A stretch of DNA of 64,000 bases from Ohtaekwangia koreensis (GTDB lineage Bacteria > Bacteroidota > Bacteroidia > Cytophagales > Cyclobacteriaceae). Made by a program: the position numbers and the translations under genes. Location: the NCBI RefSeq assembly GCF_900167975.1, contig NZ_FUZU01000001.1, forward strand, positions 1,522,580 to 1,586,579, given 5' to 3'. Numbering within the stretch: the stretch's first letter is position 1; each line of letters starts with the position of its first letter. This document shows positions 49,708-58,866 of the stretch, piece after piece. The notes under the pieces are model-generated. The model was not told where the DNA came from and made no database searches. It was given only the letters and a program-made list of their open reading frames with translations.

Positions 49708-50070
49708 GTGGTTGCTAAAAAGGAAAACTCGACCAATAGCTTAAACAATAAAGTCCTTACGAAATGCCCCATGTCCTATACGATTGAAATGATTGGCGGC
49801 AGATGGAAAACAATCATTCTTTATCAGCTTAGAAATGATTCATTGAGATTTGGACAGCTGAAAAAAATGTTGCCGTTGATTACCGAAAAAATGCTGGCAC
49901 AACAACTAAAACAGTTGGAAATTGATGGATTAGTTGTCAGGGATGCAAAGAAAGCTATCCCCCCGCATGTGGAGTATTATTTATCTGAAAGCGGCAAAAC
50001 ACTGTTGCCTATCTTAACTTCCATGGCTGATTGGGGGCAAAATCACAATCCTTTAACAAAGGAATGCTAG
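49708..50070 (+). CDS. HxlR family transcriptional regulator
   Basis: A 120-residue HxlR winged-helix protein: CPMSYTIEMIGGRWKTIILY with the conserved Cys, QLKKMLPLITEKMLAQQLKQ as the recognition region and IPPHVEYYLSESGKTLLPIL as wing and dimer helix. The Cys often senses reactive electrophiles. Start is GTG at 49708. It is divergent from the NAD(P)-dependent oxidoreductase, its likely target. Confidence 0.9.
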   Translation: MVAKKENSTNSLNNKVLTKCPMSYTIEMIGGRWKTIILYQLRNDSLRFGQLKKMLPLITEKMLAQQLKQLEIDGLVVRDAKKAIPPHVEYYLSESGKTLLPILTSMADWGQNHNPLTKEC

Positions 50071-50218
50071 TTGTAGGTATGCGAACTTGGGCATTATGAA
50101 ACGTGCAACGATGTAAAGGCTGTCTCATGGGCTGGCTCTTTGCGTAATTCACACAATCAATATCTATTGCTCTTGCGGTCTTAGATTTTTAATTCAAACA
50201 TCTCTTTTCTAATGCTGC

Positions 50219-50818
50219 TTATTTCATTGCATGCTTTCGAATCCTGCTTAACGTTTCTTTAGTTATACCCAGATAAGATGCAATAAGGTGTTGCGGAAAT
50301 CGCTGATTGAACTGAGGGTGGTTTTCAGCAAATTCTTCATAGCGTTTTTCTGCTGTGTTACTGATGGTAGAGCTTATCCTTCGGTTATTAGCAATGGCAT
50401 GTCGTTCATCCATCAGGCGGATCATTTCTACCAGCGCAGGTATTTTTCGCGTCAATTTCAATATATCTGCTCTTGATATAGTTACCAGTTGAGTGTCTTC
50501 CCACGCATCAATATTATATCGTGATGGCGTAAGCATCATGAAACTTTCCCGATCAGTTGCCCAGTAATCTTCAATGTAGAGATGCACAATATGCTCAACG
50601 CCTTTATCATTTACAATGTATTGGCGCATCGCACCTTCTATGATAAAACCAGCGTTCCTGCACACTTCTCCTTCCTGCAAAAAATATTGTTTTTTTCTGA
50701 GCTTTTTGGGTTCAAATGCAGACACAATCATTTTCTCCTCTTTGCTGTTGAGTGGCAAAGCCGTGTGATTATTAATGTATGCTATAAGCTTTTCGTGCAT
50801 GGGAGCTATGCTATTCAA
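50219..50818 (-). CDS. Crp/Fnr family transcriptional regulator
   Basis: A 199-residue Crp/Fnr-type protein. The cyclic-nucleotide-binding-like beta barrel covers residues 10-120 (KKQYFLQEGEVCRNAGFIIE, YIEDYWATDRESFMMLTPSR), followed by a helix and a C-terminal HTH (HLIASYLGITKETLSRIRKH). It lacks Cys ligands of an iron-sulfur type FNR and the exact cAMP pocket residues are not certain. Usually this subgroup in Bacteroidota controls neighbouring short-chain oxidoreductases. Start ATG 50818. Confidence 0.88.
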   Translation of the reverse strand: MNSIAPMHEKLIAYINNHTALPLNSKEEKMIVSAFEPKKLRKKQYFLQEGEVCRNAGFIIEGAMRQYIVNDKGVEHIVHLYIEDYWATDRESFMMLTPSRYNIDAWEDTQLVTISRADILKLTRKIPALVEMIRLMDERHAIANNRRISSTISNTAEKRYEEFAENHPQFNQRFPQHLIASYLGITKETLSRIRKHAMK

Positions 50819-51159
50819 ATCTTAGCAATTTATAAAAATATCGATATTCAGGAAGCACTTCTATTGGAAGGATGTGTTAATGGTGTTACTATGATTATGG
50901 GGGAAATACTTAAAATTCCTATACCTATATTTTGATTTTTTATCTGTTGATAGTCTTTCTGTCCGGACTTCCTTCCAAATCTGTTTAAGACCTGGGACAA
51001 ACTCATGGTTGCTTATCTTGATTTTCGAGTAGATAGTCGCTTAAGGGGCTAAGTAAATTAAATCTTCTTATTGGTGGAATAGGCGCGCGTATCACGTTTG
51101 CTTCGATTACTACCTCTACAGAAAGTAAAATTTCTGCCATTGAGTAGAGAGGTGGGCGA
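50819..51159. other. Gene-free stretch
   Basis: About 340 bases between the Crp/Fnr gene start and the next stop codon. No intact gene or clear hairpin seen; part may be decayed coding DNA. Confidence 0.4.
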
Positions 51160-51801
51160 TTAAGCGCTTATGTATGATATTATGCCTCTTACGATAAGGG
51201 CAATTCCTGTAACTATCGCACCAATGAATATGATGTTTCCGCCTGCAGCAGCCGTAAGTCCTACACCTATTGCCGTAACAATAATTCCAGCAATCAATCC
51301 GATGCCTAATGATCGCTTTTTTTTCTTAGCGTTTTTTTCTTGAACAAGCTTAGCAATCTCCGGATTCTTACCTTCTATGAATGTGTTGAAATTCTGAAGA
51401 AGCTCCGATACATCGCCGGACGAATTTAATACGTTGTTCTTGAATGCGATGTCATCGGATTCTATTGACTTGATCTTTTCGGATAGCTCGTCATCAAGTC
51501 CGCGAGCCTTGGCTTCATTCTTAAAAATGGCTAATTCGGTTTCTGTGAACTTGTATGGATTATAGCACACATAGGCAAACAGATCTTCTTGCGTCATTTG
51601 ACTCGCCGATGCTTTGACGCGGTTCTTCGTTGCTTCTCTCTCTTGAATAGCCTTCTCTAATTCGCGCTCAATTCCTCGTACTTGCACTTCGGTTTCGAAG
51701 ATCACGAGTTCGTCATCCGAAAATTGCTTTGTGGCTATGATGTCCACCAAATCTTGGTTCGATGCTTTCCTTGCGAATTCTTGTAAGAACTGGATGCTCA
51801 T
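51160..51801 (-). CDS. Membrane protein with duplicated N-terminal motif, unknown function
   Basis: A 213-residue protein. Two related helical units lie at residues 17-53 (QDLVDIIATKQFSDDELVIF, ETEVQVRGIERELEKAI) and 71-108 (EDLFAYVCYNPYKFTETELA, then FKNEAKARGLDDELSEKI), then a linker and two C-terminal membrane helices (SLGIGLIAGIIVTAIGVGL and IIFIGAIVTGIALIVRGI). No family name recognised. The N-terminal repeats are predicted cytoplasmic. A terminator hairpin lies 99 bases upstream on the other side of its start. Confidence 0.65.
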   Translation of the reverse strand: MSIQFLQEFARKASNQDLVDIIATKQFSDDELVIFETEVQVRGIERELEKAIQEREATKNRVKASASQMTQEDLFAYVCYNPYKFTETELAIFKNEAKARGLDDELSEKIKSIESDDIAFKNNVLNSSGDVSELLQNFNTFIEGKNPEIAKLVQEKNAKKKKRSLGIGLIAGIIVTAIGVGLTAAAGGNIIFIGAIVTGIALIVRGIISYISA

Positions 51802-51899
51802 GATGGTTGCTATGTGTGTATTTATGAAGATATCGGAATACGATATTCAAGGTTTTTTATTGAGTTGAAAAATTATAGGATAAATTTTCTATAAACGGG

Positions 51900-51927
51900 A
51901 AAAGCACCTTGATGTGAGGTGCTTTTT
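51900..51927. terminator. Terminator-like hairpin
   Basis: AAAAGCACCT / AGGTGCTTTT with a 7-base loop and T-run in plus sense (A-run in minus). It could terminate the remnant genes on either side. Confidence 0.7.
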
Positions 51928-52009
51928 ATTTTTCTGCTGTCGTTTAATCAACACCTGCGTTCGTTGATATATAGGGAGGCCATCTCTCGACAGCCTCCCT
52001 TGACACTTC

Positions 52010-52117
52010 TCAATCTTTAATGAATTTATAAAATCCAGACTTACCAATTGATGACTGCACTTGAAGTATATACATACCAGTACGGTAATCGGATACTTCT
52101 ATCCGGAACTGGATTTT
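52010..52117 (-). pseudogene. Remnant of a T9SS C-terminal sorting domain
   Basis: A 35-residue open piece without start codon, ending at TGA 52010-52012: FRIEVSDYRTGMYILQVQSS then GKSGFYKFIKD. This is the end of a type A C-terminal sorting domain (…V-x-x-L-x-x-G-x-Y-x-x-x-V…K-x-x-K/V) of the type IX secretion system. The rest of the protein is missing. Confidence 0.65.
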
Positions 52118-52257
52118 TTAGTCGCGAACAATCTAGTGTCTAAAAAATCTTACTATGAAATTCCTCCAAGAGTGGAATACTGTTTAAAAAAAATGGGTTA
52201 AAGGCCCTGCCAATTGCCGATGAACTGGCATCCTTTGGTTTGGAGAACTCATTGTAA
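52109..52257 (+). pseudogene. Remnant of an HxlR family regulator
   Basis: The frame reads …NNLVSKKSYYEIPPRVEYCL and KKMG, then TAA; a second frame continues ALPIADELASFGLENSL and stops at 52257. Together they match the HxlR C-terminus (…L-V-x-R-x-x-Y-x-x-x-PPxVEYxLT-x-x-G-x-x-L-x-P). One frameshift near 52196 and loss of the N-terminus make it non-functional. It overlaps the T9SS remnant by 9 bases on the other strand. Confidence 0.65.
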
Positions 52258-52273
52258 CCGCCTTCAACTTAGC

Positions 52274-52318
52274 TATGTACAAAAATCATATACATGCTAT
52301 ATATGATTTTTGTACATA
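52274..52318. repeat. Perfect 19-bp inverted repeat with 7-base loop
   Basis: TATGTACAAAAATCATATA (52274-52292) pairs exactly with 52300-52318. It lies between the HxlR remnant and the NmrA-type gene's stop. No T-run, so more than a simple terminator. Confidence 0.6.
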
Positions 52319-52419
52319 TTTTATCCGCCGACCTAAACTATATTTGATGCCGCTAATTGATATATACAGGTATATCTACGATACAAACATCTGCCAGCTG
52401 ATGGATCAATGACATACTA

Positions 52420-53316
52420 TCAGCTAAAAAAATATTCTCTGGCACCCTTGGCCCATTGTTCTAGCGAAGTCATTTTTATGGGAAGTTTTTCCAGAACTTT
52501 ACTCATATCAGGATTGAACTTAGCCGGGTATGTAGTTGCGTTTTGAATACTTTCATAGTAAGAAGCAACGCCAGCTGCTGCAGCTTCCCCTACAAAAGGT
52601 TTTAATATTTCTCCAAACTCTGTCGATGTTTGTGGGTAGTATACAATTTTTTCTCCTACACCTTTAGAAAACCTGTCAGCCAAATCATTACCTCTCAGAT
52701 TTTCCATGCCACTAATCTGAAAAGTATCAGCTTTCAACTTTGTGCTATAAATGGCTTCCACTATAAACGCACTTACATCTCTGGAGGCTATCCAACCTAT
52801 AGGCATCGCTTCCGGAGTAGGATAAGCTATTTTTTTCTCTTTCTTTACAAAAGGTGCGCAAAAAGGCCCCATCATGTTTTCCATGTATATAGTAGGTTCT
52901 ATTATTACATAATCAACTCCACTATTTTTTAGATAATCTCTGATGTCCAGCTTCACATCCTCACCGGGTATTCCTAATTTATGAGACGAAAGCCAGGCAC
53001 TCGTATTCCAAACAATTTTATTTACACCATTTGCTTTGGCAGAGTCAATCACGTTTTTGGCATATTGCAATCCATCAACAGGATTGGGTAGGGAAACGGG
53101 AATCAATAGAGCAACCGAATCTATCCCTTTGGTAATCTCGCGCATTTTATCAGCATCGTTCATATTAGCTAAAATCGGTATAGCACCTGCTTTATTTAAC
53201 CTATCAAAACTTCTTTCTGAGCTAGTCGCAGCGACTACTTCTGCTCCTCTTTTCTTCGCCTCTCCTATTATGTTGAATTGTTGTGAGCCTGTGGCTCCGA
53301 ATACTAATATTTTCAT
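52420..53316 (-). CDS. NmrA family NAD(P)-binding oxidoreductase
   Basis: A 298-residue protein: dinucleotide motif ILVFGATGSQQFNIIGEAKK, DSVALLIPVSLPNPVDGLQY, NKIVWNTSAWLSSHK and the C-terminal SRDVSAFIVEAIYSTKLK and WAKGAREYFFS. NmrA-like proteins sense or reduce using NAD(P)H and act on quinones or as regulators. Started at ATG 53316, 21 codons inside the open frame, as it begins the Rossmann strand. Divergent-upstream lies a TetR regulator gene on the same strand. A decayed paralogue lies at 55698. Confidence 0.82.
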   Translation of the reverse strand: MKILVFGATGSQQFNIIGEAKKRGAEVVAATSSERSFDRLNKAGAIPILANMNDADKMREITKGIDSVALLIPVSLPNPVDGLQYAKNVIDSAKANGVNKIVWNTSAWLSSHKLGIPGEDVKLDIRDYLKNSGVDYVIIEPTIYMENMMGPFCAPFVKKEKKIAYPTPEAMPIGWIASRDVSAFIVEAIYSTKLKADTFQISGMENLRGNDLADRFSKGVGEKIVYYPQTSTEFGEILKPFVGEAAAAGVASYYESIQNATTYPAKFNPDMSKVLEKLPIKMTSLEQWAKGAREYFFS

Positions 53317-53592
53317 CTCATTTAATTTAAGAACTTGCTCAAAGTTCAGGAGTATATACTTTAATACAAGTACATACAAAAAAGTAGGGTACTTACCTGT
53401 CGGTTAGAATAATTGACTGTCAATGAGAAAAGTTGCATAAAAATTTCAACCGATCTCTTAAAAAGATAAACTGTAAACCAAAGCCAGACGATGCCTGTAA
53501 TTAAAATTGGTTGTTTCATTTATTATTGATTTATAGCTTTATCAGAGTAGCAGTACAGGTATTAATTTAAGTTTATGTTTGCCTGGTATATA

Positions 53593-54189
53593 TTAGTTTA
53601 AAGAATCTATAAGACTATCAATAGCATCCTCCAGCATTTGAGATTGGGACCGTGCATCTATACCTTTGTGAATTAAATTGAGCGATGCAAGCCCCTGTAC
53701 AATCGCAATTGATATATAACATTTGTGTTTCAGAAAAACATCGGTATGATTTTCGTCCCCACAAACCTTGGTAATTGTCTGATTTATCGAGTCGATAAAC
53801 GCTATCATCTCGGCAGGCATGGGCTCTGATTCATTTAGCTTCAATCCAGTCTCCTGCATAAGAAGATATAACTCCTTTTCCCGGGTTGCAAAATGCCAAT
53901 AGGTGGTTAGCATTGCTTTTAGTCTATACTTCGGATCAACAATGTTTTTGCAGTTTTTATCGATACTTATATTCAGCTGTTGATATCCCAATTTGCTTAG
54001 ATCAACCAATAGTGCCTCTTTGTTTTTAAAATACAGATACATCACAGTCGCGGAGTATTCAATACTGTCAGCCAGCCGCCTTAGGCTTAGCGACTGGTGC
54101 CCTTCTGCTTTTACGATGGTCAACGCTGCATGAAGAATATCTTTATGCATGTTCAGCCGATTCCTTTCTTTTCTTTCTTTACTTCCCAT
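53593..54189 (-). CDS. TetR/AcrR family transcriptional regulator
   Basis: A 198-residue TetR protein. HTH at residues 15-60: DILHAALTIVKAEGHQSLSL, RRLADSIEYSATVMYLYFKN, KEALLVDLSKLGY. The C-terminal ligand domain (TTYWHFATREKELYLLMQET) is of the WHG/TetR_C_13 type, often linked to short-chain dehydrogenase-like targets. It is encoded 276 bases upstream of the NmrA gene on the same strand, probably its regulator. Confidence 0.9.
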   Translation of the reverse strand: MGSKERKERNRLNMHKDILHAALTIVKAEGHQSLSLRRLADSIEYSATVMYLYFKNKEALLVDLSKLGYQQLNISIDKNCKNIVDPKYRLKAMLTTYWHFATREKELYLLMQETGLKLNESEPMPAEMIAFIDSINQTITKVCGDENHTDVFLKHKCYISIAIVQGLASLNLIHKGIDARSQSQMLEDAIDSLIDSLN

Positions 54190-54719
54190 TTAATACCATA
54201 AGAGATTTGCGAAAAATCTGGTACTCATTGCTACAAACTTCCAGCTACCTATAAAATGGATGAATGCTTTGTTCCATCTACAATTTTGATATTACTCGCT
54301 ACCAAATTAGAAGTTGCCTGTGCGACTAGTTTCAACATTCAGATTAATGGTTGGGTGGAAATACATTTTGTCAGAAACATCGAGCATCATTCTTTCATTA
54401 GTCTGTTTAATATTTTCTATACCAGTGGAGAAACGACCAGTATGAACGGAAGGAAAAACTATATATATATATATATATATATATATGCAATCCCCCACGG
54501 TTTTAATCAGGCATTTATCAATCGTATCTCCGTAGTTTGTGTTTGCTCTCATTAGGGCTGATGAGATAATTCTCGTAGTAAAATTCCAACCAATAAAACT
54601 GAAACAAGCTTTTCATTTTATGGGCATCTCCAAAACCTCCACTATACCTTCCACACGAGGGATGAGGCTAATATAAAAGAGTTTTTAAAGATGCCCCTAT
54701 ATACCATTTAATTGGCTAG
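54190..54719. other. Gene-poor stretch with TA repeat and long-loop inverted repeat
   Basis: Frames on both strands (54256-54555 plus, 54307-54552 minus) cross a (TA)n tract and encode no recognisable domain. An inverted repeat GGGCATCT (54622-54629) / AGATGCCC (54689-54696) encloses 59 bases. Probably decayed or non-coding. Confidence 0.4.
54460..54486. repeat. (TA) dinucleotide tract, 27 bp
   Basis: Thirteen uninterrupted TA units plus one T. Long TA tracts are uncommon in this chromosome and can slip during replication. Confidence 0.85.
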
Positions 54720-55655
54720 TTACTCAGCTAAAAAAGCCAATGATTTTTTTACAAAGTCTTCGTGGTTTTGAAATATTGAACCGTGACCTGCATCCTTGTA
54801 AATAATTAGCTCGGAGTTTTTTATACGTTTTTTTAATTCGTATGAATTATTAATTGGCACCATTTTGTCGTTCTCGCCATTCACTATTAAGATTGGTTGC
54901 TTAATCACAGATAAGTCTTGTGGTGCTTGTAAGCCCCAGGCCTTTATAGCATCAAGCTGACAAGTCAAGTGTTTCATTTTTAGAGCTTTGTCTTTATTTT
55001 CTTTTCGTTCTTTTAACCTTCCAAGGTAGCTTTTTGCCGCTTTGCGTCCATTGGCATTTCTATTGAAGAACAAATAGAATTTTTCATTTCTAAAAGTAAA
55101 TTTGCCTTTAATTACATCTTTGATAACTACAGGTGTCATTTTGCTGATAGCCTCACCTTCTGCAGGTCCAGTTCCAGCAAGTATAGCTTTTCGTACAAGT
55201 TGTGGTTCACGGAGTAGAATTTCCTGTGAGACGAAACCACCCAGCGAAAAGCCGAAAAGATCAACTTTTTGATAACCCAGTGCTTTTATAAAAGCTATAG
55301 CATCTGTTGCCATCTCTGCAACCGTTTTTGGGGTTGTACCTTCAGTAGAACCTATTCCTCGATTGTCAAAACAGATGATTGAATACTCTGAAGCCAAACC
55401 ATCTATAATTCTTGGGTCGCAATCATCCATTGTAGCAGATAAGTGATTTAAAAAAATTATAGGTATACCAGAATTACTTTCGCCAAGCTTGCGATAGAAA
55501 AATTCTGTTCCTCCAATATTTACTGATTGCGTTTTTACATTTTTAAAATTCATAGTTGTATTATTTAATGAGTTATTACTTTGATTATTTGTTTGAGCAA
55601 TTGATATAGTTATTATGCTAACAAGTAGCGAAAGCATTAGTTGATACTTTTTCAT
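54720..55655 (-). CDS. Secreted alpha/beta hydrolase
   Basis: A 311-residue hydrolase with a signal peptide (YQLMLSLLVSIITISIAQ) and the alpha/beta fold: oxyanion region PIIFLNHLSATMDDCDP, nucleophile elbow FGFSLGGFVSQ (Ser), acid Asp in ILIVNGENDKMV and His in AGHGSIFQNH. It resembles peroxidase-like or ester-hydrolysing members. The start ATG 55655 gives the signal. It follows the decayed NmrA remnant and shares no operon with neighbours. Confidence 0.85.
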   Translation of the reverse strand: MKKYQLMLSLLVSIITISIAQTNNQSNNSLNNTTMNFKNVKTQSVNIGGTEFFYRKLGESNSGIPIIFLNHLSATMDDCDPRIIDGLASEYSIICFDNRGIGSTEGTTPKTVAEMATDAIAFIKALGYQKVDLFGFSLGGFVSQEILLREPQLVRKAILAGTGPAEGEAISKMTPVVIKDVIKGKFTFRNEKFYLFFNRNANGRKAAKSYLGRLKERKENKDKALKMKHLTCQLDAIKAWGLQAPQDLSVIKQPILIVNGENDKMVPINNSYELKKRIKNSELIIYKDAGHGSIFQNHEDFVKKSLAFLAE

Positions 55656-55697
55656 ATTCCATTTGTAATTTTTAAGAAATTATAATCAATTGACTTA

Positions 55698-55765
55698 TCA
55701 GTTTAAGAAATAGTCCTTATTCTCCTTTGCCCATGCGCCTGTGGCTCCGAATACTAAAATTTCAT
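55698..55765 (-). pseudogene. Internally deleted remnant of an NmrA family gene
   Basis: The start region reads ATG AA-ATTTTAGTATTCGGAG (one A missing relative to the paralogue at 52420), giving ILVFGATG, and is joined directly to AWAKENKDYFLN and a stop at 55698. This is the first and the last piece of an NmrA protein (compare WAKGAREYFFS). About 280 residues are deleted. A 20-bp stretch is identical to the intact paralogue. Confidence 0.6.
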
Positions 55766-55806
55766 TTTCTTATTTTGATGTTTAAGATTGTGTAATTGGT
55801 AAAAGA

Positions 55807-58800
55807 TTATTCTTCCGATGTTATCGTAGGCGGAATCAACTTATACATGACCGGTGTTACGATTCTTGAGAGGATAGTCGAACTGATCAAGCCACCGATA
55901 AGAACCATTGCTAAAGGTGCAATTTGAGGATTGGGGTTCATGGCAATAGGTATAAGCCCACATATAGCAGTAAGAGAAGTCAACACGACAGGCAGGAATC
56001 TTGTCTCGCCCGACTTCTTTATAGCATCATCAATGGAATGTCCTTCTTGCCGTAGCTGATTGGTAAAGTCAACAAGTAAAAGAGAGTTTTTGACTTGTAT
56101 ACCGGAGAGCCCAATGAAACCAATGATCGTAACAAGCGACATCGGAAAGCCCGTAATCAATAGCATGATGACACCTCCAATTATTCCGAGCGGTATAACT
56201 GACAATACAATGATAATTCCCTTGAATGTTTTGAACTGAAGTAACAGCACTGCAATAAATAAGAACGCGCTAAAGAGAATGACTGTCAAAAAGTTTCCAC
56301 CCAGCGTATCACCTTCTGACTCTGCTTCTCCTGAAAGTTTATAGTAATATCCTCTAGGCATTTTAAGCTTATCGAGTTGTGGTATAACTTCTTTCAGAAC
56401 ATCGTTGGCCAATGTATTCTTTTGAGTCATTGCAGTAACTTTTGCAAAGCGTGACTTATTAAAATGGTTAATAGCAGTAGGGGATGTTTCGAATGTTACC
56501 TCGGCAAGTTGGTTGAGCGGAACAGGAACTCCCTGTATATTATTTACATATAGGTTCTTGAATGCATCGAGATTCGGAAACTTCTCAAAGGATGTAGTGA
56601 TCATTACATTTCGGGCATCACCTTTCTCATCTATATAGTCTCCAACGGGTAAGCCTGCCACTGCTAAACGTACTGTCTTATCAATTTCCGCTGTTAGGAC
56701 ACCTAGCGTTCTTGCTTTCTCTTTATTTATTTTCAGCTTAACATCTGTTTTGTAGGTGTTCAATTCATTGTTGATATATACTGTACCTTTCTGTTTACGC
56801 AAGATTTCTTCCGTCTGAAAAGTCAATTTGCGTAACTCTTCTGGATCTTCTCCGAATATTCTCACGACAATGTTGGCCTCGATGGGCGCACCCTGTTCAA
56901 AGTCTTTTACTTCTATCTTTGCGTAGGGGAAGTCATTGAATTTTGCTCTGAGCTTTTCAATGAGTGCTACCTTCTCCGTTGGCTTTGCTTCATTGTCCAA
57001 TTGCACAAAGATTTGAGCGAAGTCAGCTTTCTCTTCCTGCTGACGCACATTGTAATAAATCTGCGGATTGCCTTTACCTACGTTGGAAGTAAAATTGGTT
57101 ATCTCTGGATGTTGTTTAAGTTCACCTTCCACCAGTTTGGTTACTCTATTTGTTTCCGGAATGTTAGCCTGAAGTGGCATTTTAATAGTGATCAGAAACA
57201 TTGGTTTCTCAGATGCGGGAAATAGTTTGAAACCAGCTTGTGGTATGAGCATAAAAGCTCCGGCACTTAAGAGGATAGAAAGTGCTATCGTAATCTTAGG
57301 CCAGTTCAATGCGGCAGGCATTATTCTGGCGTACGAAACATTAAGTAATTTCTGGAGATATACTAAGAATACATTTCCATGTCCTTCGGTGTGAGTTTTT
57401 AAAAGACGACTACCCAGAAAAGGTACAAGGGATAACGCAACAATCATGGATGCCAATACGCTGGTGATAATAGCCATCGGCAGACTTTTTATAAATTCAC
57501 CAGCAATGTCTGGAAGAAATGCAAGTGGAAGAAAAGCTATAATTAGCGTGGCTGTACAACCAATCACCGCGATGCCTATTTGCTTGGTTCCTTTCAATAC
57601 AGCATCTCGTTTAGAAGCACCTTCTCTTAGCCAACGTTCTATGTTTTCTACAACCACAATGCTATCGTCAACTAAGAGCCCAAGTGCTACTACCAATCCA
57701 ACTATACTAAGTTGATTCAAAGAGAAACCAGCAGCATTTAAAACAATCAGGCCCAAGCCCAGAGAGAGTGGAATTGAAATCATCACGATAAGAGATGCTC
57801 TGGAGCCCAACGGTAGTAATGTAAAAAGCACCAGTACTATAGCAATTATAAAATCAACTCCCAGGTGACCCAATCGTTGTGATACCATATCGGCCTGGTC
57901 GAAGGGTGTTACTAACGTGATGTTGGCAGGTAATGACTTTTCGAAATCATCTATTACAGGCAGGTATTTTTCCTGAACAGTGGTGATGTTTACATTCTCT
58001 TTCATTCCTGCGTTCACCAGCACACATCGGTTACTATTTATTCTGATGATGTGTTTTTCGATTTCATTTTTATAGCCTACCTGAGCTACATCTTTCAGAT
58101 ATATAATTTTTCCGTTGCCATTGAATATAACCGTGTTGGCTACATCATCGGCATCTTGAAATTTTCCGCTTGTTTTTACATTGAAGGTCTTGGTACCTAG
58201 ATTAATACTTCCACCCGGTATATCTGCGGCTTCACTTTGTAAACTGCCGATCACTACATTCAATGGAATACCCAGTTGCGCGAGCTTGTCAACCATTACG
58301 TCAACACGTATCTGTTGCTCAGGCATGCCAGAATATTTTACGTTTTTAAGATCCGTGATCTTTTCGAGTTGTGTCTTGAGCTTATCAGCTTGGCTACGGA
58401 GTTCTTTTGCAGAGACTGTGTTGGAGACCAATGCAATCTGAAAAATATTTACATCGGTTGGACTTATCTTCTCCGTTTTTATAAGGTATATATCATCTGG
58501 CAATCCACTGTTTTTTAGCGCATTTATTTCGGTGGCCAGTTCCTGGTATTTATTATCAATATCAACACCGTATTTAAATTTAACTTGAATAGCAGCTACA
58601 CCATCTTCAATAGTGGTTAATAGCTTCTCTATATTTTCCAGTTGGTATATTTTATTTTCAATAGGTTTTACCACCTGTTCTTCCATGTCTTTAGGGCTGG
58701 TACCCGGGTAGATGACGGTGATCAGGTACTGAGGTGGATGGATTGTTGGATCTTCTGACCGTGGCATAGTAGATAGTGTTGCAAAAGCAACCACGGCTAC

Positions 58801-58860
58801 CATGAGAAACATCACAAGCGTAAACTGATAGTTCCGCACTGAGAAATTAGTGATCTTCAT
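55807..58860 (-). CDS. RND efflux permease (HAE1/AcrB-like)
   Basis: A 1017-residue inner-membrane antiporter. Twelve membrane segments: TM1 at 10-30, clusters at 335-480 and 860-1005. Motifs: N-terminal NFSVRNYQFTLVMFLMVAVV, proton-relay Asp pair in GLVVALGLLVDDSIVVVEN, and GFIGLSGIQVKNSLLLVDF. It pumps substrates from the periplasm through adaptor and TolC. It is the last gene of a four-gene operon TetR-TolC-adaptor-pump, 6 bases behind the adaptor. Substrate class cannot be read from sequence. Confidence 0.95.
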   Translation of the reverse strand: MKITNFSVRNYQFTLVMFLMVAVVAFATLSTMPRSEDPTIHPPQYLITVIYPGTSPKDMEEQVVKPIENKIYQLENIEKLLTTIEDGVAAIQVKFKYGVDIDNKYQELATEINALKNSGLPDDIYLIKTEKISPTDVNIFQIALVSNTVSAKELRSQADKLKTQLEKITDLKNVKYSGMPEQQIRVDVMVDKLAQLGIPLNVVIGSLQSEAADIPGGSINLGTKTFNVKTSGKFQDADDVANTVIFNGNGKIIYLKDVAQVGYKNEIEKHIIRINSNRCVLVNAGMKENVNITTVQEKYLPVIDDFEKSLPANITLVTPFDQADMVSQRLGHLGVDFIIAIVLVLFTLLPLGSRASLIVMISIPLSLGLGLIVLNAAGFSLNQLSIVGLVVALGLLVDDSIVVVENIERWLREGASKRDAVLKGTKQIGIAVIGCTATLIIAFLPLAFLPDIAGEFIKSLPMAIITSVLASMIVALSLVPFLGSRLLKTHTEGHGNVFLVYLQKLLNVSYARIMPAALNWPKITIALSILLSAGAFMLIPQAGFKLFPASEKPMFLITIKMPLQANIPETNRVTKLVEGELKQHPEITNFTSNVGKGNPQIYYNVRQQEEKADFAQIFVQLDNEAKPTEKVALIEKLRAKFNDFPYAKIEVKDFEQGAPIEANIVVRIFGEDPEELRKLTFQTEEILRKQKGTVYINNELNTYKTDVKLKINKEKARTLGVLTAEIDKTVRLAVAGLPVGDYIDEKGDARNVMITTSFEKFPNLDAFKNLYVNNIQGVPVPLNQLAEVTFETSPTAINHFNKSRFAKVTAMTQKNTLANDVLKEVIPQLDKLKMPRGYYYKLSGEAESEGDTLGGNFLTVILFSAFLFIAVLLLQFKTFKGIIIVLSVIPLGIIGGVIMLLITGFPMSLVTIIGFIGLSGIQVKNSLLLVDFTNQLRQEGHSIDDAIKKSGETRFLPVVLTSLTAICGLIPIAMNPNPQIAPLAMVLIGGLISSTILSRIVTPVMYKLIPPTITSEE

Positions 58861-58866
58861 AAAGGC

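Noticed and set aside
53361-53519. Minus-strand frame of 52 codons between the TetR and NmrA genes
   Set aside because: Runs through the promoter region and into the NmrA gene upstream region; no recognisable protein, though a small membrane peptide cannot be excluded.
54256-54555. Frames on both strands across the TA tract
   Set aside because: The TA tract encodes an artificial Tyr-Ile repeat; no recognisable domain, mirrored frames.
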